64,000 nt of DNA. Source: an uncultured Porticoccus sp. Lineage in GTDB: Bacteria; Pseudomonadota; Gammaproteobacteria; Pseudomonadales; Porticoccaceae. Positions within the stretch are counted from its first letter, which is position 1; every line of letters begins with the position of its first letter. This document shows, one piece after another, positions 25,086 through 35,204 of this stretch. The stretch covers positions 1 to 64,000 of the forward strand of contig NZ_CAJXST010000010.1 of assembly GCF_913061305.1 (NCBI RefSeq), written 5' to 3'. The notes under the pieces are model-generated. The model ran no database searches. It was not told the origin of the DNA and saw nothing but the letters and a program-made list of their open reading frames with translations. The translations under genes were made by a program, and so were the position numbers.

Positions 25086-25931
25086 GTGATTTTCAATCGA
25101 TTGCTTTCCCGTTTCATGCCTGTTGGTGGCGTCATTGGCCGGGTTGCGGAAAACCGGATTTGTGGCCCGTTCAGGGGCGTGTTACTGCTGGTTAGTGCTT
25201 CTCTGATGATGGTATCCGCCACTCAGGCGGCAGATGTCGATGATGTTGTGGCAGCGGAAAAAGCCAAAATCGGCGCCGCGAAATCGTCCCAGCAACGGGT
25301 GGACGCCATCGCCGATGAAGCGGATGAATTATTTCAGAGCTTCAAGCAGGTCAACAAACAGATTGAGGGGCTGAAGGTCTATAACGCACAGCTAGAGGCG
25401 CAGTTGGCGGATCAGCACCAGACCATCACTGATCTGGAGTCCTCTATCGAAAATGCCACGCTGATGGAGCGGCAGATCACCCCGCTCACCCTCAAAATGA
25501 TCAATGCCCTGGAGCAGTTTGTCACGCTGGATATGCCGTTTCTGCTGGATGAGCGGCGCGACCGGATTGCCCGTTTGCATGCCAACCAGTCGCGCTCCGA
25601 TCTGAGTAGTGCAGAAAAGTTTCGTCAGGTGCTGGAAGCCTACAAAATCGAGAGTGAATACGGTGCTCGCATCGACAGCCATACAGACACCGTCATGGTG
25701 GATGGCAAACCCCGCGAGGTGATCCTGTTGCGCGTGGGTCGCATTGCGCTGATTTACCAAACGCCCGATCAGCAGGTCACTGCGGCCTGGGATCAGCGGA
25801 GCCGCAGCTGGCAGGTTCTCGATGGCGGTGATTATCGCAGTGCGGTGGCAGAGGGTATTCGCATTGCCCGGAAACGGGCAGCTGTGGATATGCTTCAGTT
25901 GCCGATTCCGGCACCGGAGGTGGTGCAATGA
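25086..25931 (+). CDS. DUF3450 family periplasmic coiled-coil protein of a TonB2 operon
   Basis: The 281-residue product has a signal-type hydrophobic segment (GVLLLVSASLMMVSATQAA), then a long coiled coil (about residues 65-140, rich in Glu, Gln and Lys) and a compact C-terminal half. It fits DUF3450, whose genes regularly open TonB2/TtpC clusters in Vibrio and relatives; the precise role is unknown. GTG at 25086 is chosen because GGAG lies five bases upstream. An upstream in-frame ATG at 25041 lacks a ribosome binding site and falls inside the Fur-box-like operator. The next gene overlaps its stop by four bases. Confidence 0.85.
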   Translation: MIFNRLLSRFMPVGGVIGRVAENRICGPFRGVLLLVSASLMMVSATQAADVDDVVAAEKAKIGAAKSSQQRVDAIADEADELFQSFKQVNKQIEGLKVYNAQLEAQLADQHQTITDLESSIENATLMERQITPLTLKMINALEQFVTLDMPFLLDERRDRIARLHANQSRSDLSSAEKFRQVLEAYKIESEYGARIDSHTDTVMVDGKPREVILLRVGRIALIYQTPDQQVTAAWDQRSRSWQVLDGGDYRSAVAEGIRIARKRAAVDMLQLPIPAPEVVQ

Positions 25932-27298
25932 ACCGCTCTATACTGCAGTCGATGTTACTGGGGCTGGCCCTGCTATTGCCGATATCCGGTGCCGTCCAGG
26001 CAGAGGATGCCGCTTCCCTGGATGAGCTGCTGACGCTGATCAAAAATGCCCGGCTGAGTGAGTCCAGCGAACAATCGGAGCGGGAGGCGGCCTTCCGGCG
26101 AGCCAGGACCGAGCGGGCCGAATTGTTAAAGCAGGCAAGGGCTGAGCTCGCTGCCGAGGAGCGCCGCTCCGAGACACTGGAAAAGACCTTCGCTGAAAAT
26201 GAAATCAAAGTGGCTGCCCTGCGCGAGCAGTTGCAGACCCGACTCGGCTCCCTCAGGGAAATGTTTGGTCATCTGACGGCGGCTGCCGGGGATACCCGAG
26301 CAAATCTGAACAACTCCCTGGTGAGTGCCCAGTATCCGGACCGTACGGATTTTCTTGATGAGATGATCGAACGGATGAGCGGTAACACCCGTTTGCCTTC
26401 TCTGGACGATATTCAGCGGCTCTGGTACGAAATCAATCGCGAGATGATCGAGGGTGGACGCGTGGTGAGCTTCCCGGCCACTGTGGTCACTGCGGAGGGT
26501 GAGCGGGTTCAGCAGCAGGTCGTGAGAGTCGGTCTGTTCAATTTGCTCTCGGATGGCGCCTACCTGCACTATCCGCCAGGAACCGAGATGATCACAGAGC
26601 TGCCGCGACAGCCGGGGCGTGATTACAGAAAAGCCGCGCAGACGTTGCAGGCGGCCAAAGAAGGTTTTACGCGCACCGGCATTGATCCCACCGGACCGAG
26701 TGGCGGCACCCTGCTGTCTGCCCTGATGGATAGTCCGGGTTGGCTGGAGCGCTGGCATCAGGGTGGCTGGATCGGTTATCTGATTACAGCGCTCGGTGTG
26801 ATTGCGCTGTTGCTGGCAGGCTGGCGTTTTGCCGTACTCTCCACCATCTCCCGTCGGGTCACAACGCAGCTGAACAATCCCAGCGCCGATCTCAACAATC
26901 CACTGGGTCGGGTGCTCAGGGTGGGCGAGGATCATCGTGGCGCTGATGCAGAATCGCTGGAGCTAAAACTGCACGAGCAGGTGCTCAAGGAGCGGCCCGC
27001 TATTGAGTCAGGTCTGGGGCTGTTAAAAATCATTGCCATGGTGGCCCCGTTGATGGGGTTACTGGGTACCGTCACCGGCATGATTGTCACGTTCCAGGCG
27101 ATTACCCTGTTTGGCACGGGCGACCCAAAAACCATGGCTGGCGGTATCTCGGCGGCACTGGTGACGACGGTGCTCGGCCTGTGTGTGGCGATTCCCACGG
27201 TGCTGCTGCATGCCCTGATTAACAGTCCGGCCCAGCGAGTACTGCATATTCTGGAAGAGCAGAGCGCCGGTATTGTGGCAGAGCAAACCGAGGCCTGA
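25928..27298 (+). CDS. TtpC-like MotA/TolQ/ExbB proton-channel protein
   Basis: The 456-residue protein has a signal peptide, an N-terminal periplasmic coiled-coil part (about 30-110), a middle domain, one hydrophobic segment near residues 280-300 and a C-terminal MotA/TolQ/ExbB domain (about 345-450) with the conserved KIIAMVAPLMGLLGTVTGMI stretch. This layout is that of TtpC, the fourth component needed by Vibrio TonB2 systems, longer than ordinary ExbB. ATGA overlap with the DUF3450 gene and a three-base gap to exbB2 show one operon. Its role in Vibrio is established; here it is inferred from architecture and neighbours. Confidence 0.9.
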   Translation: MNRSILQSMLLGLALLLPISGAVQAEDAASLDELLTLIKNARLSESSEQSEREAAFRRARTERAELLKQARAELAAEERRSETLEKTFAENEIKVAALREQLQTRLGSLREMFGHLTAAAGDTRANLNNSLVSAQYPDRTDFLDEMIERMSGNTRLPSLDDIQRLWYEINREMIEGGRVVSFPATVVTAEGERVQQQVVRVGLFNLLSDGAYLHYPPGTEMITELPRQPGRDYRKAAQTLQAAKEGFTRTGIDPTGPSGGTLLSALMDSPGWLERWHQGGWIGYLITALGVIALLLAGWRFAVLSTISRRVTTQLNNPSADLNNPLGRVLRVGEDHRGADAESLELKLHEQVLKERPAIESGLGLLKIIAMVAPLMGLLGTVTGMIVTFQAITLFGTGDPKTMAGGISAALVTTVLGLCVAIPTVLLHALINSPAQRVLHILEEQSAGIVAEQTEA

Positions 27299-27301
27299 AC
27301 C

Positions 27302-27817
27302 GTGTTGCTGTTGGAAGATATTGGCAAGTTTCTCGATGCCGGTGGACCTGTCCTGCTGGTCATAGCGCTGTTGCTGCTGGTGATGTGGACCCTGATTTTC
27401 GAGCGGGTCTGGTATTTTCGCACGGTGCTCAGGAATGACATCCGCGCGGTGCTTGATTATTGGGAGGCCCGCGCAGAGCGACATTCGGTGAGGGCACACC
27501 AGATCCGGGAGGCATTGATCTCCCGGGTGGCGCTGAAGCTCAATCGTAACCTGTCACTGATTCGGGCACTGATGACCGTCGCTCCTCTGCTGGGGCTGCT
27601 GGGGACGGTGACCGGTATGATCGGTGTGTTCCAGGTGTTATCCCTCAGTGGCGGTGGTGATGCCCGCGCCATGGCCGCAGGTGTCTCCCAGGCCACTATT
27701 CCCACCATGGCCGGTATGGTGGCAGCGCTGTCCGGGGTTTTTGCCAATACCTATTTGCGTCGCGTGGCCGAGCGGGAGCGATTGCTGCTGGCCGACCATC
27801 TGACCATGGACCACTGA
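27302..27817 (+). CDS. exbB2: ExbB2-type biopolymer transport protein
   Basis: ExbB forms the pentameric proton channel that powers TonB. The 171-residue protein has an N-terminal membrane segment (PVLLVIALLLLVMWTLIF) and the MotA/TolQ/ExbB core with two more segments, including RALMTVAPLLGLLGTVTGMIG and ATIPTMAGMVAALSGVFANTY. It is short, like other TonB2-cluster ExbB proteins. The start is a GTG at 27302, three bases after the ttpC-like stop. Confidence 0.93.
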   Translation: MLLLEDIGKFLDAGGPVLLVIALLLLVMWTLIFERVWYFRTVLRNDIRAVLDYWEARAERHSVRAHQIREALISRVALKLNRNLSLIRALMTVAPLLGLLGTVTGMIGVFQVLSLSGGGDARAMAAGVSQATIPTMAGMVAALSGVFANTYLRRVAERERLLLADHLTMDH

Positions 27818-27834
27818 GGCGGTGAGTGACGACG

Positions 27835-28236
27835 ATGCGTGACAGAATTTACCGCCAGCCGGATCCCCCCCAGTCGATTGATCTGACCCCCATGCTTGAC
27901 GTGGTTTTTATCATGCTGATTTTTTTTATTGTCACAGCCACGTTTATTCGCGAACCCGGTATTGATGTGGACCGTGCGGTCGCGGTCACCGGTGCCGGGC
28001 AAACACCCGCCATTCTGGTAGCAGTTGGTCAGGATGACAGTATCTGGATCGACCAGCAAAAGGTGGATCCAGGCAACTTGCGTCTGCATATTCTGCGTCT
28101 GCGCACTGAAAACCCCCACGGAGGCCTGGTGATCCAGGCAGATGGCCGGGCGGCCATGGCAACCCTGTCCCAGGTGGCTGATGCAGCGCGCTCGGCCGGG
28201 ATAGATAACGTCTCCGTTTCCACCCGGAGTCCCTGA
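27835..28236 (+). CDS. exbD2: ExbD2-type biopolymer transport protein
   Basis: ExbD sits inside the ExbB channel and carries the proton-accepting aspartate. The 133-residue protein has the signature SIDLTPMLDVVFIMLIFFIV with D22 at the head of its single membrane segment, followed by a periplasmic domain. ATG at 27835 follows GGTGAG at a good distance; a GTG at 27826 would add three residues and is also possible. Neighbours are exbB2 and tonB2 in one transcription unit. Confidence 0.93.
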   Translation: MRDRIYRQPDPPQSIDLTPMLDVVFIMLIFFIVTATFIREPGIDVDRAVAVTGAGQTPAILVAVGQDDSIWIDQQKVDPGNLRLHILRLRTENPHGGLVIQADGRAAMATLSQVADAARSAGIDNVSVSTRSP

Positions 28237-28241
28237 AACCC

Positions 28242-28847
28242 ATGGTGTTGATGCGGTATGCACTGGCGGCAGTTCTCGGGTTGATCATGACGTTGGCACT
28301 GTTGCTGGGCATGCATGGGCTCATCACATCCTCGGGTGGGGCTGAGCCGGACAGGTCATTGCGCAAAATAGCGGATATCTGGCAACCGCAACGAACCATT
28401 GAGGAGCAGCGCAAGGTAGTCCGACCGGAAAAACCCCGGGAAGCCGAGCGTCCGCCACCCCCGATGCCCGACCTCCAGGTCAATGTTGAGACGCCAAAGG
28501 GCACCGTCGATATGATGACGCCTTCAATGGAGGGGCTGCAGGTGGGGCTCGGTGGCTCATTTACCCGCGATTCGGATTACATTCCCGTCTATGTGCCCCA
28601 GCCCGATTATCCACCCATGGCCCTGCGGCAGGGTGTGGAGGGTTATGCAGTGGTGGAAGTGGTTATCACGGTTACCGGCAGTGTGCGGGATGTCAGACTG
28701 CTCGAAGAATCGCCGGCCAATAAAGGTTTTGGGAAATATGCCCTGAGAGCGGCAGAAAAACTTAAATACAAGCCCCGGGTTATCGATGGCAAGGCAGAAG
28801 AGGTGCCGGGTGTGTTGTATAAATTTTCTTTCCAGATTGCCAGGTAG
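28242..28847 (+). CDS. tonB2: TonB2-type energy transducer
   Basis: TonB links the ExbB/ExbD motor to outer-membrane receptors. The 201-residue protein has an N-terminal membrane anchor (ALAAVLGLIMTLALLLGMH), a short charged and Pro-containing spacer (about 55-85, with RPPPPMPD) and a C-terminal TonB domain beginning PDYPPMALRQGVEGYAVVEV. The spacer is much shorter than in E. coli TonB, as is usual for TonB2 proteins. The cognate receptor is not in the window. Confidence 0.93.
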   Translation: MVLMRYALAAVLGLIMTLALLLGMHGLITSSGGAEPDRSLRKIADIWQPQRTIEEQRKVVRPEKPREAERPPPPMPDLQVNVETPKGTVDMMTPSMEGLQVGLGGSFTRDSDYIPVYVPQPDYPPMALRQGVEGYAVVEVVITVTGSVRDVRLLEESPANKGFGKYALRAAEKLKYKPRVIDGKAEEVPGVLYKFSFQIAR

Positions 28848-28850
28848 GTG

Positions 28851-30203
28851 ATGAAGCTATTATTGCAACAGCGGATGGGGTTGAGTCGTTGGTGGCTGCT
28901 GGTGGTGCTGGTGTTGGGGCCCTTGCAGCCCTGGGCAGTCTCCGAGGAGGCCGCCGAACAGAGACAGTATCAGGACACCAAGACCCGCCAGAGACAGGCG
29001 GTTGGGCAGGCCTGCGCTAATCAACTGGAGCCCCTTCAGGCGGTGTTGCAAGGCGACAGTGCCCCGTCCCTGGCCCAACTCAGTGAATTGATTGAACAGC
29101 TGGGCGGTCTGCTGGACCGGCCCTGCAGTTCCAGTTATGAAAAATCACAAATCTACAATTTGCTGGGCTATAGCCACTATTCTCTGGAGCAGTATCCCCG
29201 CGCTATCGATAACTACCTGAAAATGCTCGCCGAGCCAGAGGTGGACGATCGGCAGAAAGTGGCTACCCGCTATACCGTGGCCCAGCTGTATTTCATGCAG
29301 GAGGATTATGGCCGGGCTGCCCGGCAGCTGGAAACCTGGCTGGCGGAAGCCCCGGAGCCGGGCAGTGATGGACGTATGTTGCTGGCTCAAGCGTATTACT
29401 ACCTCAAGCGTCAGGACGAATCCCTGCGTCTGGTTAACCAGATCGTGGCGGAGGCCCTGTCCGGTGGAAAAATACCGAAAGAGAGCTGGTGGTCCCTGCA
29501 GCGTGTACTTTTCTACGAGCGGGGCGAGTATCAGAAAGTGATAGCGGTGCTCAAGCAGCTGGTGACGCACTATCCCAGCACCCGCTACTGGCAGCAGCTG
29601 GGCGGGATTTTTGGTCAGCTTGAGCGGAGTGGCGATCAGCTTGCCGTGATGGACCTGCTGCATTTGCAGCGACAATTAAACGATCAGCGGCAGTTGCTGT
29701 CCCTGGCGTATCTCTATCTGGGTGCCGAGGTACCTTTTCGGGCCGCCAGGATTCTCGATGAAGGCATGAACAGTGGTGTCATTGAACCGACGGCAAAGAA
29801 CCTGGAGACCTTGGGTGGCGCCTGGCAGCTGGCACGCGAGACTGACAAGGCGTTGCCGGTGTTGCAGCGGGCGGCGAATCTGTCGGATAGCGGGGCAATT
29901 GCTTCCCGGTTGGCGTCTGCCTATCTGGATGCCAACGATAATTCGGCCGCCGTTCGGGAGGCGCGCAATGCCCTGCGCAAAGGCGACCTGTCCCGTCCGG
30001 CCCTGACGCGTCTCACCCTCGGCGCGGCACTGGTCAACCTGAACTGTTATCGGGAGGCAGAGCCAGTATTTGAGGCGGCGACAGCGGATCAAAATGTCCG
30101 TAAAACTGCCCGGCAGTGGTTGCAATATGTTCGCAGCGAGGCGGCCCGCAGAGAAAAACTCATGGAGATGGATGCGGATATCGCGGGTTGCCAAGCGACT
30201 TAG
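28851..30203 (+). CDS. TPR-repeat protein of the TonB2 operon
   Basis: The product (about 450 residues) has a signal peptide (RWWLLVVLVLGPLQPWA) and is then almost wholly helical, with TPR-like pairs such as NLLGYSHYSLEQYPRAIDNY and VAQLYFMQEDYGRAARQLE. It is probably periplasmic. TPR proteins close many TonB2-TtpC clusters in Vibrio and marine gammaproteobacteria; their role is not settled. ATG at 28851 is used; a GTG at 28848 directly after the tonB2 stop is an alternative. A strong terminator follows 30 bases after the stop. Confidence 0.88.
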   Translation: MKLLLQQRMGLSRWWLLVVLVLGPLQPWAVSEEAAEQRQYQDTKTRQRQAVGQACANQLEPLQAVLQGDSAPSLAQLSELIEQLGGLLDRPCSSSYEKSQIYNLLGYSHYSLEQYPRAIDNYLKMLAEPEVDDRQKVATRYTVAQLYFMQEDYGRAARQLETWLAEAPEPGSDGRMLLAQAYYYLKRQDESLRLVNQIVAEALSGGKIPKESWWSLQRVLFYERGEYQKVIAVLKQLVTHYPSTRYWQQLGGIFGQLERSGDQLAVMDLLHLQRQLNDQRQLLSLAYLYLGAEVPFRAARILDEGMNSGVIEPTAKNLETLGGAWQLARETDKALPVLQRAANLSDSGAIASRLASAYLDANDNSAAVREARNALRKGDLSRPALTRLTLGAALVNLNCYREAEPVFEAATADQNVRKTARQWLQYVRSEAARREKLMEMDADIAGCQAT

Positions 30204-30233
30204 GGCTTGTACACATCACTAATCTATCAGATT

Positions 30234-30264
30234 AAAAAAACCGGCCATGTTGGCCGGTTTTTTT
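30234..30264. terminator. Bidirectional intrinsic terminator between the TonB2 operon and ilvD
   Basis: Seven A, then CCGGCCA, a three-base loop, TGGCCGG and seven T form a 14-bp stem. Read from either side, the GC-rich hairpin is followed by a T-run, so it can end both the TonB2 operon (plus) and ilvD (minus). Confidence 0.93.
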
Positions 30265-30281
30265 ATAGCGGTCGCCCGTGG

Positions 30282-32123
30282 CTATTTGATGGTGATCAGA
30301 TTCAGATCACGCACGGCGCCGCGGTCGGCGCTGGTCGCCAGTGCGGCATAAGCCTGCAGTGCAGCAGATACCCGGCGAGGCCGTTTTTCCACTGGATGCC
30401 AGCCCAGGTCATCCTGTTCGACACGGCGCTCCGCCAGTTGCTGATCGCTGAGCGCTACGTTGATGGTGCGCCCGGGGATATCAATTTCAATGATATCGCC
30501 ATTCCTGACCAGGCCGATGGCGCCGCCGGCGGCGGCTTCAGGTGAGACGTGGCCGATGGACAGGCCGGAGGTCCCTCCCGAAAAACGCCCGTCGGTGATC
30601 AGTGCGCAGTCCTTGCCCAGCCCTTTCGACTTGAGATAGCTGGTGGGGTAGAGCATCTCCTGCATACCCGGGCCGCCGCGGGGTCCCTCATAGCGAATAA
30701 TGACCACATCGCCAGCTTTGACCCGGTCGTTGAGAATATCCTCGACCGCCTGGTCCTGGCTTTCGCAAATATGGGCCGGGCCGGAGAAAACCAGAATTGA
30801 GTCATCCACGCCGGAGGTTTTCACCACACAGCCGTTCAGGGCGATATTGCCGTACAGTACGGCCAGCCCCCCCTCCAGACTGAAGGCGTGCTCAAGGCTG
30901 CGGATACAGCCGTTTTGGCGGTCGGCATCCAGGGAGCCCCAGCGGGTATCCTGGCTGAAGGCCTGTTGGGTGGGGATGCCGGCGGGGCCGGCCTTGAAGA
31001 ATTTTGTCAGCGCCTCGTCATTGTTGCGCATGATATCCCAGCTGGCTAAGGCCGCCGCCATGGTCGGTGTGTGAACCGTAGAGACATCCGTGTGCAGCAG
31101 TCCCGCGCGATCCAGTTCGCCGAGAATGCCGAACACGCCACCGGCGCGATGTACGTCCTCGACGTGATATTGCGGGGTACTGGGCGCCACCTTGCAGAGT
31201 TGTGGCACTTTCCGCGACAGTCGGTCGATGTCGGCCATGGTGAAGTCCACGTTGGCTTCCTGGGCGGCGGCCAGGAGATGGAGAATGGTATTGGTGGAAC
31301 CACCCATGGCGATGTCCATGGTCATGGCATTTTCAAACGCCTCGAAGCTGGCAATGGAGCGGGGCAGCACGGCCAGGTGGTCCTCTTCGTAGTACTCCCG
31401 GGCCATTGAGACGATGCGGCGACCCGCTTCTTCAAAGAGTCTGCGGCGGTCTGCATGGGTCGCCAGCGTGGTGCCATTGCCCGGCAGGGACAAGCCCAGT
31501 GCTTCGGTGAGACAGTTCATCGAATTCGCCGTAAACATCCCCGAACAGGAACCGCAGGTAGGGCAGGCGGAGCGTTCATATTCATTGGCTTTTTCGTCGG
31601 AGGCATCGGGATCAGCGGCAATCACCATGGCATCCACCAGGTCCAGCTTATGCTCGGAAAGCTTGGTTTTACCGGCTTCCATGGGCCCGCCGGAGACAAA
31701 AATGGTCGGTATATTGAGCCGCATCGCCGCCATCAGCATGCCGGGGGTGATCTTGTCACAGTTGGAAATACACACCAGTGCATCGGCACAGTGGGCATTC
31801 ACCATGTATTCCACCGAGTCGGCGATAATATCCCGCGAAGGCAGTGAGTAGAGCATGCCGTCGTGGCCCATGGCGATGCCGTCATCCACGGCAATCGTAT
31901 TGAATTCCTTGCCCACCCCGCCGGCTTTTTCGATCTCGCCGATGACCAGTTGGCCCATGTCTTTCAGGTGGACATGCCCCGGCACAAACTGGGTAAAGGA
32001 GTTGGCAACGGCGATGATCGGCTTGTCAAAGTCGCCATCTTTCATGCCGGTGGCCCGCCACAGGGCGCGGGCACCAGACATGTTGCGGCCTTGGGTGGTG
32101 GTGTGTGAGCGATATACCGGCAT
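30282..32123 (-). CDS. ilvD: Dihydroxy-acid dehydratase
   Basis: IlvD dehydrates 2,3-dihydroxy acids in isoleucine, valine and pantothenate synthesis, using an Fe-S cluster. The 613-residue protein begins [26 protein letters not shown] and has the cluster cysteines in [13 protein letters not shown] and [20 protein letters not shown], plus the C-terminal [26 protein letters not shown] at 32123 is preferred over an upstream in-frame start at 32162 because AGAGG lies seven bases before it and homologues start here. It ends at the bidirectional terminator. Confidence 0.97.
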   Translation of the reverse strand: MPVYRSHTTTQGRNMSGARALWRATGMKDGDFDKPIIAVANSFTQFVPGHVHLKDMGQLVIGEIEKAGGVGKEFNTIAVDDGIAMGHDGMLYSLPSRDIIADSVEYMVNAHCADALVCISNCDKITPGMLMAAMRLNIPTIFVSGGPMEAGKTKLSEHKLDLVDAMVIAADPDASDEKANEYERSACPTCGSCSGMFTANSMNCLTEALGLSLPGNGTTLATHADRRRLFEEAGRRIVSMAREYYEEDHLAVLPRSIASFEAFENAMTMDIAMGGSTNTILHLLAAAQEANVDFTMADIDRLSRKVPQLCKVAPSTPQYHVEDVHRAGGVFGILGELDRAGLLHTDVSTVHTPTMAAALASWDIMRNNDEALTKFFKAGPAGIPTQQAFSQDTRWGSLDADRQNGCIRSLEHAFSLEGGLAVLYGNIALNGCVVKTSGVDDSILVFSGPAHICESQDQAVEDILNDRVKAGDVVIIRYEGPRGGPGMQEMLYPTSYLKSKGLGKDCALITDGRFSGGTSGLSIGHVSPEAAAGGAIGLVRNGDIIEIDIPGRTINVALSDQQLAERRVEQDDLGWHPVEKRPRRVSAALQAYAALATSADRGAVRDLNLITIK

Positions 32124-32194
32124 GATTGGCCTCTTCTCTTCCTCAACAAAACAGGGCGCCAAGGATAGCAGAGACCGGCCCGGGTAATCAGCAG

Positions 32195-33502
32195 TTATAC
32201 GAGATTCTTGCAGAATATCCGGGAGTTGCGCTGGAAGTTGTACAGGGACTTGCGCTCGGCCGGCAATTCATCCAGCGAGCTGTCTACAAAGCCCTTTTCC
32301 TTGAACCAGTCGCTGGCCCGGGTGGTCAGTACGAATAACTGCCTGATGCCCTGCAGGGCCGCCTGGGTTTCCAGTTGGGCGAGCAGGCGACTGGCAAACC
32401 CGCGATTGAGAAAATCGGGATGGGTTACCACACAGGCCAGTTCCGCCGACACCCCGTCCCTGAACGGGTAGAGTGCAGCACAACCCACCAGCATCCCCTC
32501 GGCATGGAGCATGACAGTAAAACGGGAGATCTCTGTTTCGAGCAATTCCCTGGAGCGCTTGACCAGAATGCCTTTTTGCTCCAGTGGTTCGATGAGTTCC
32601 AGCAGTCCGCGCACGTCATCAATGGTGGCCTGGCGAATCACCTCCCGACCGTTTTTCAGCACCAGCGTACCGCTACCTTCGAGGGTAAACAGTTCGGTGA
32701 GCAGGGCGCCGTTGTCCTCATAGCTGATGATGTGTCCTCTTAGCACCCCGTTCTCGCAGGCCTGGTAGCAGGCCATCAAGGCATGCTGCAGTGGCACATT
32801 GTCCTTCAGCACGTTGAGGCATTGGGGTACCTCGTTCAGCGACAGCATCTTCAACAGATCGCCCTGTTGGGTTTTTACGCCGCCGCCCGTGCTGAAAATG
32901 ATCAGCTTTTCCGCCCCCATACTGACGGCGGCCTGGGTGGCGATATCCTCATAATTGAGATTGTAGGCTTCACCGGTAGGTGAGTAACCAATCGGCGACA
33001 GCAGTACGATGGCCTCGTCTTCCAGTTGTCTCTGAATGGCCTTGTGGTCGATTCGCCTCACTTCACCGGTGTGATGGAAATCGATGCCCTCGCGAACCCC
33101 CAGTGGTTTGGCGGTGATCAGGTTGCCACCCAGTACCCGAATCCGTGCGCCGTGCATGGGCGAGTTGGTGGCACCGGTAGAGAGCTTGGCTTCGATGGAA
33201 ATGCGCGCGCTGCCCACGGCATCCTTGACGCAGACCATAGTGGCCGAATCGGTAATCCGTGTGTACTGGTCAAACTGTGGGCTGATAGCATTGCCCTTCA
33301 GCCGTTCCTCAATCTGCGGCCTGGCGCCGTGCACCAGCACCAGCTTTATGCCGAGGCTGTGCAGCAGTGCGATGTCATGGACGATATTGATGAAATTGGC
33401 ATGGGCAATGGCCTCGCCGCTCAGGGCAAGAACAAAGGTTTTCCCCCGGTGTGTGTTGATGTACGGGGAGGTATCGCGTAGAAATTTTACGTAGTCGGAC
33501 AC
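32195..33502 (-). CDS. argA: N-acetylglutamate synthase
   Basis: ArgA acetylates glutamate with acetyl-CoA, the first step of arginine synthesis. The 435-residue protein has an N-terminal amino acid kinase-like regulatory domain (about 1-285, with [15 protein letters not shown] and [15 protein letters not shown]) and a C-terminal GNAT domain with acetyl-CoA-binding [17 protein letters not shown]. This is the classical proteobacterial ArgA length. It lies 30 bases downstream of argE on the same strand, forming an arginine-synthesis pair. Confidence 0.96.
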   Translation of the reverse strand: MSDYVKFLRDTSPYINTHRGKTFVLALSGEAIAHANFINIVHDIALLHSLGIKLVLVHGARPQIEERLKGNAISPQFDQYTRITDSATMVCVKDAVGSARISIEAKLSTGATNSPMHGARIRVLGGNLITAKPLGVREGIDFHHTGEVRRIDHKAIQRQLEDEAIVLLSPIGYSPTGEAYNLNYEDIATQAAVSMGAEKLIIFSTGGGVKTQQGDLLKMLSLNEVPQCLNVLKDNVPLQHALMACYQACENGVLRGHIISYEDNGALLTELFTLEGSGTLVLKNGREVIRQATIDDVRGLLELIEPLEQKGILVKRSRELLETEISRFTVMLHAEGMLVGCAALYPFRDGVSAELACVVTHPDFLNRGFASRLLAQLETQAALQGIRQLFVLTTRASDWFKEKGFVDSSLDELPAERKSLYNFQRNSRIFCKNLV

Positions 33503-33532
33503 AGCGTTGGCCTGAAGATTATCCTGTCATCA

Positions 33533-34660
33533 TTATAAGCAGCAGCGACCGATCAGTTGTACCAGAAAATCAACTGTGGGCTGTATTCGGTCAATGGCCA
33601 GGTATTCATCGGGTTGATGTGCCTGCTCGACGCTGCCGGGTCCAAGTACCACCACATCCATCCCCAGCTCTTTCAGGTAGGGCGCTTCGGTAGCAAACGA
33701 CACCGACCCGCTGGTGTAATTGGTCAGGGATTCACAAATTTTCACCAGAGTGGAATCCGCGCCTGAGTCAAAAGCGGGGACACTGTAATGCTCCAGTGAA
33801 ATAGCGACCCCGTCACGCTGCCGAAAGGGCAGGATGCGGTCGTTTATCTGTTGCTGCAATGCCACCGTATCCATGCCCGGCAATAGTCGGATTTCAAAGC
33901 CCAGTTCGCAGTGGCCACAGATACGATTGGGGTTGTTACCGCCGTGAATACAGCCCAGATTCATGGTTGGATAGCCGACACTGAACATCGGGTTATGATA
34001 TTTTTCGCGCAGCTCATTCCGCAGTGACAGCAGCTCGCCCATCGCGCTGTGCATGGTTTCCATGGCATTGCGTCCCAGGGTGGGATCGCTGGAGTGGCCG
34101 GAGCGGCCCTCTATGATCAGCTTTTCCACCATGATGCCTTTGTGCATATTGATGGGTTTCATTCCAGTGGGCTCGCCAATCAGGGCATAGCGGGCGCTGG
34201 GTTTGCCCGCCGCGGTCAGAGCCAATGCGCCGGACATGGAGGACTCTTCATCTGCAGTTGCCAGCACAATCAGTGGCTGCTGAAGTGTTTGACGGGAAAA
34301 CTGTCTGGCGGCTTCAATGACCAGTGGAAAAAACCCCTTCATGTCACAGGTGCCGAGACCGTAGAGGCGCCGGTCTTTCTCCAGCAATTTTAAGGGGTTG
34401 TGTGTCCAGCGGGCTTCATCGCAGGGCACCGTGTCGGTGTGACCCGCCAACACTAATCCGCCGGGACCACTGCCCAGCGTGGCGATCAAATTGGCTTTGC
34501 GGGGATCCTGCAGGGGCATGATCTCCACGGTAAAACCGAGATCTTCCAGCCAGCCTGCCAACAACTCAATCACCGCCCGGTTTCCCTGGTCGAGGGCGGG
34601 GTTGACGCTGCTGATCGAAGGGGTGGCAATCAGCTGTTGCAGCATGGGCATAATTTGCAT
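33533..34660 (-). CDS. argE: Acetylornithine deacetylase
   Basis: ArgE removes the acetyl group from N-acetylornithine. The 375-residue M20 metallopeptidase-family protein has the metal-site motifs LAGHTDTVPCD, GLGTCDMKGFF and the catalytic DEESSMSGA, plus the dimerisation domain around EGRSGHSSDPTLGRNAMETM. ATG at 34660 (AGG upstream) is preferred; ATG at 34651 is an alternative, and the frame stays open to 34735 with a non-conserved extension. DapE, a close relative, is less likely given argA directly downstream. Confidence 0.94.
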   Translation of the reverse strand: MQIMPMLQQLIATPSISSVNPALDQGNRAVIELLAGWLEDLGFTVEIMPLQDPRKANLIATLGSGPGGLVLAGHTDTVPCDEARWTHNPLKLLEKDRRLYGLGTCDMKGFFPLVIEAARQFSRQTLQQPLIVLATADEESSMSGALALTAAGKPSARYALIGEPTGMKPINMHKGIMVEKLIIEGRSGHSSDPTLGRNAMETMHSAMGELLSLRNELREKYHNPMFSVGYPTMNLGCIHGGNNPNRICGHCELGFEIRLLPGMDTVALQQQINDRILPFRQRDGVAISLEHYSVPAFDSGADSTLVKICESLTNYTSGSVSFATEAPYLKELGMDVVVLGPGSVEQAHQPDEYLAIDRIQPTVDFLVQLIGRCCL

Positions 34661-34754
34661 GGCCTGCAGTGTACGGGCGGCGGGTAAAAAAGCAATTGCC
34701 ACCATCAGGCGACCAGCTAAAGGCTCGTGGCGCATGACAGGTGGAACGAGTGGT

Positions 34755-34994
34755 TTATTTGCTGGATAGGGTTTTCATCAGTACACGGAGATTGGATAGG
34801 GCCTCAACGTCGGAATGCCCGCTCTCTATATCCTTGATGTAGGCACAGGCCGCCTTTTGCGCGGCCTCCCTGCTGGGAAAAGGACCGAGCATGCCATGGG
34901 TCTCACGGACGGCAAAATACCAGGAACCGTTCATACACTCGATGCGTTCCGAGCGGAAGTGGGTGGCGTTTTCCTCGCCGTGCCTGATGGTCAT
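34755..34994 (-). CDS. Small conserved protein, DUF6316-like
   Basis: The 79-residue soluble protein begins MTIRHGEENATHFRSERI and has the stretch YFAVRETHGMLGPFPSREAAQKA, which looks like a small fold that packs Trp/Tyr against a helix. It resembles a short family I recall as DUF6316, but the assignment is tentative. AAGGAG six bases before ATG 34994 marks the start; a GTG at 35009 would overlap that site. It is upstream of argE on the same strand (94-base gap) and divergent from the GspE-type gene. Function is unknown. Confidence 0.7.
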   Translation of the reverse strand: MTIRHGEENATHFRSERIECMNGSWYFAVRETHGMLGPFPSREAAQKAACAYIKDIESGHSDVEALSNLRVLMKTLSSK

Positions 34995-35204
34995 GACAGA
35001 CTCCTTCACCTAGCGAAAACAGGGGCAATGCCCTATTGAAAGTATGAGTCAATTATCCCCGGAAAGCCCGGGTTGGGTAACAAATATGTTTTGTGTGACC
35101 TGATTCGGCGGTGCGTACTTGTACTATGCATGCGGTGATCATTGTCGCTACAACCCTCAGCCGTCATACTCTGATCTGTGAATCGGATAAATCGGGTAAA
35201 TGTT

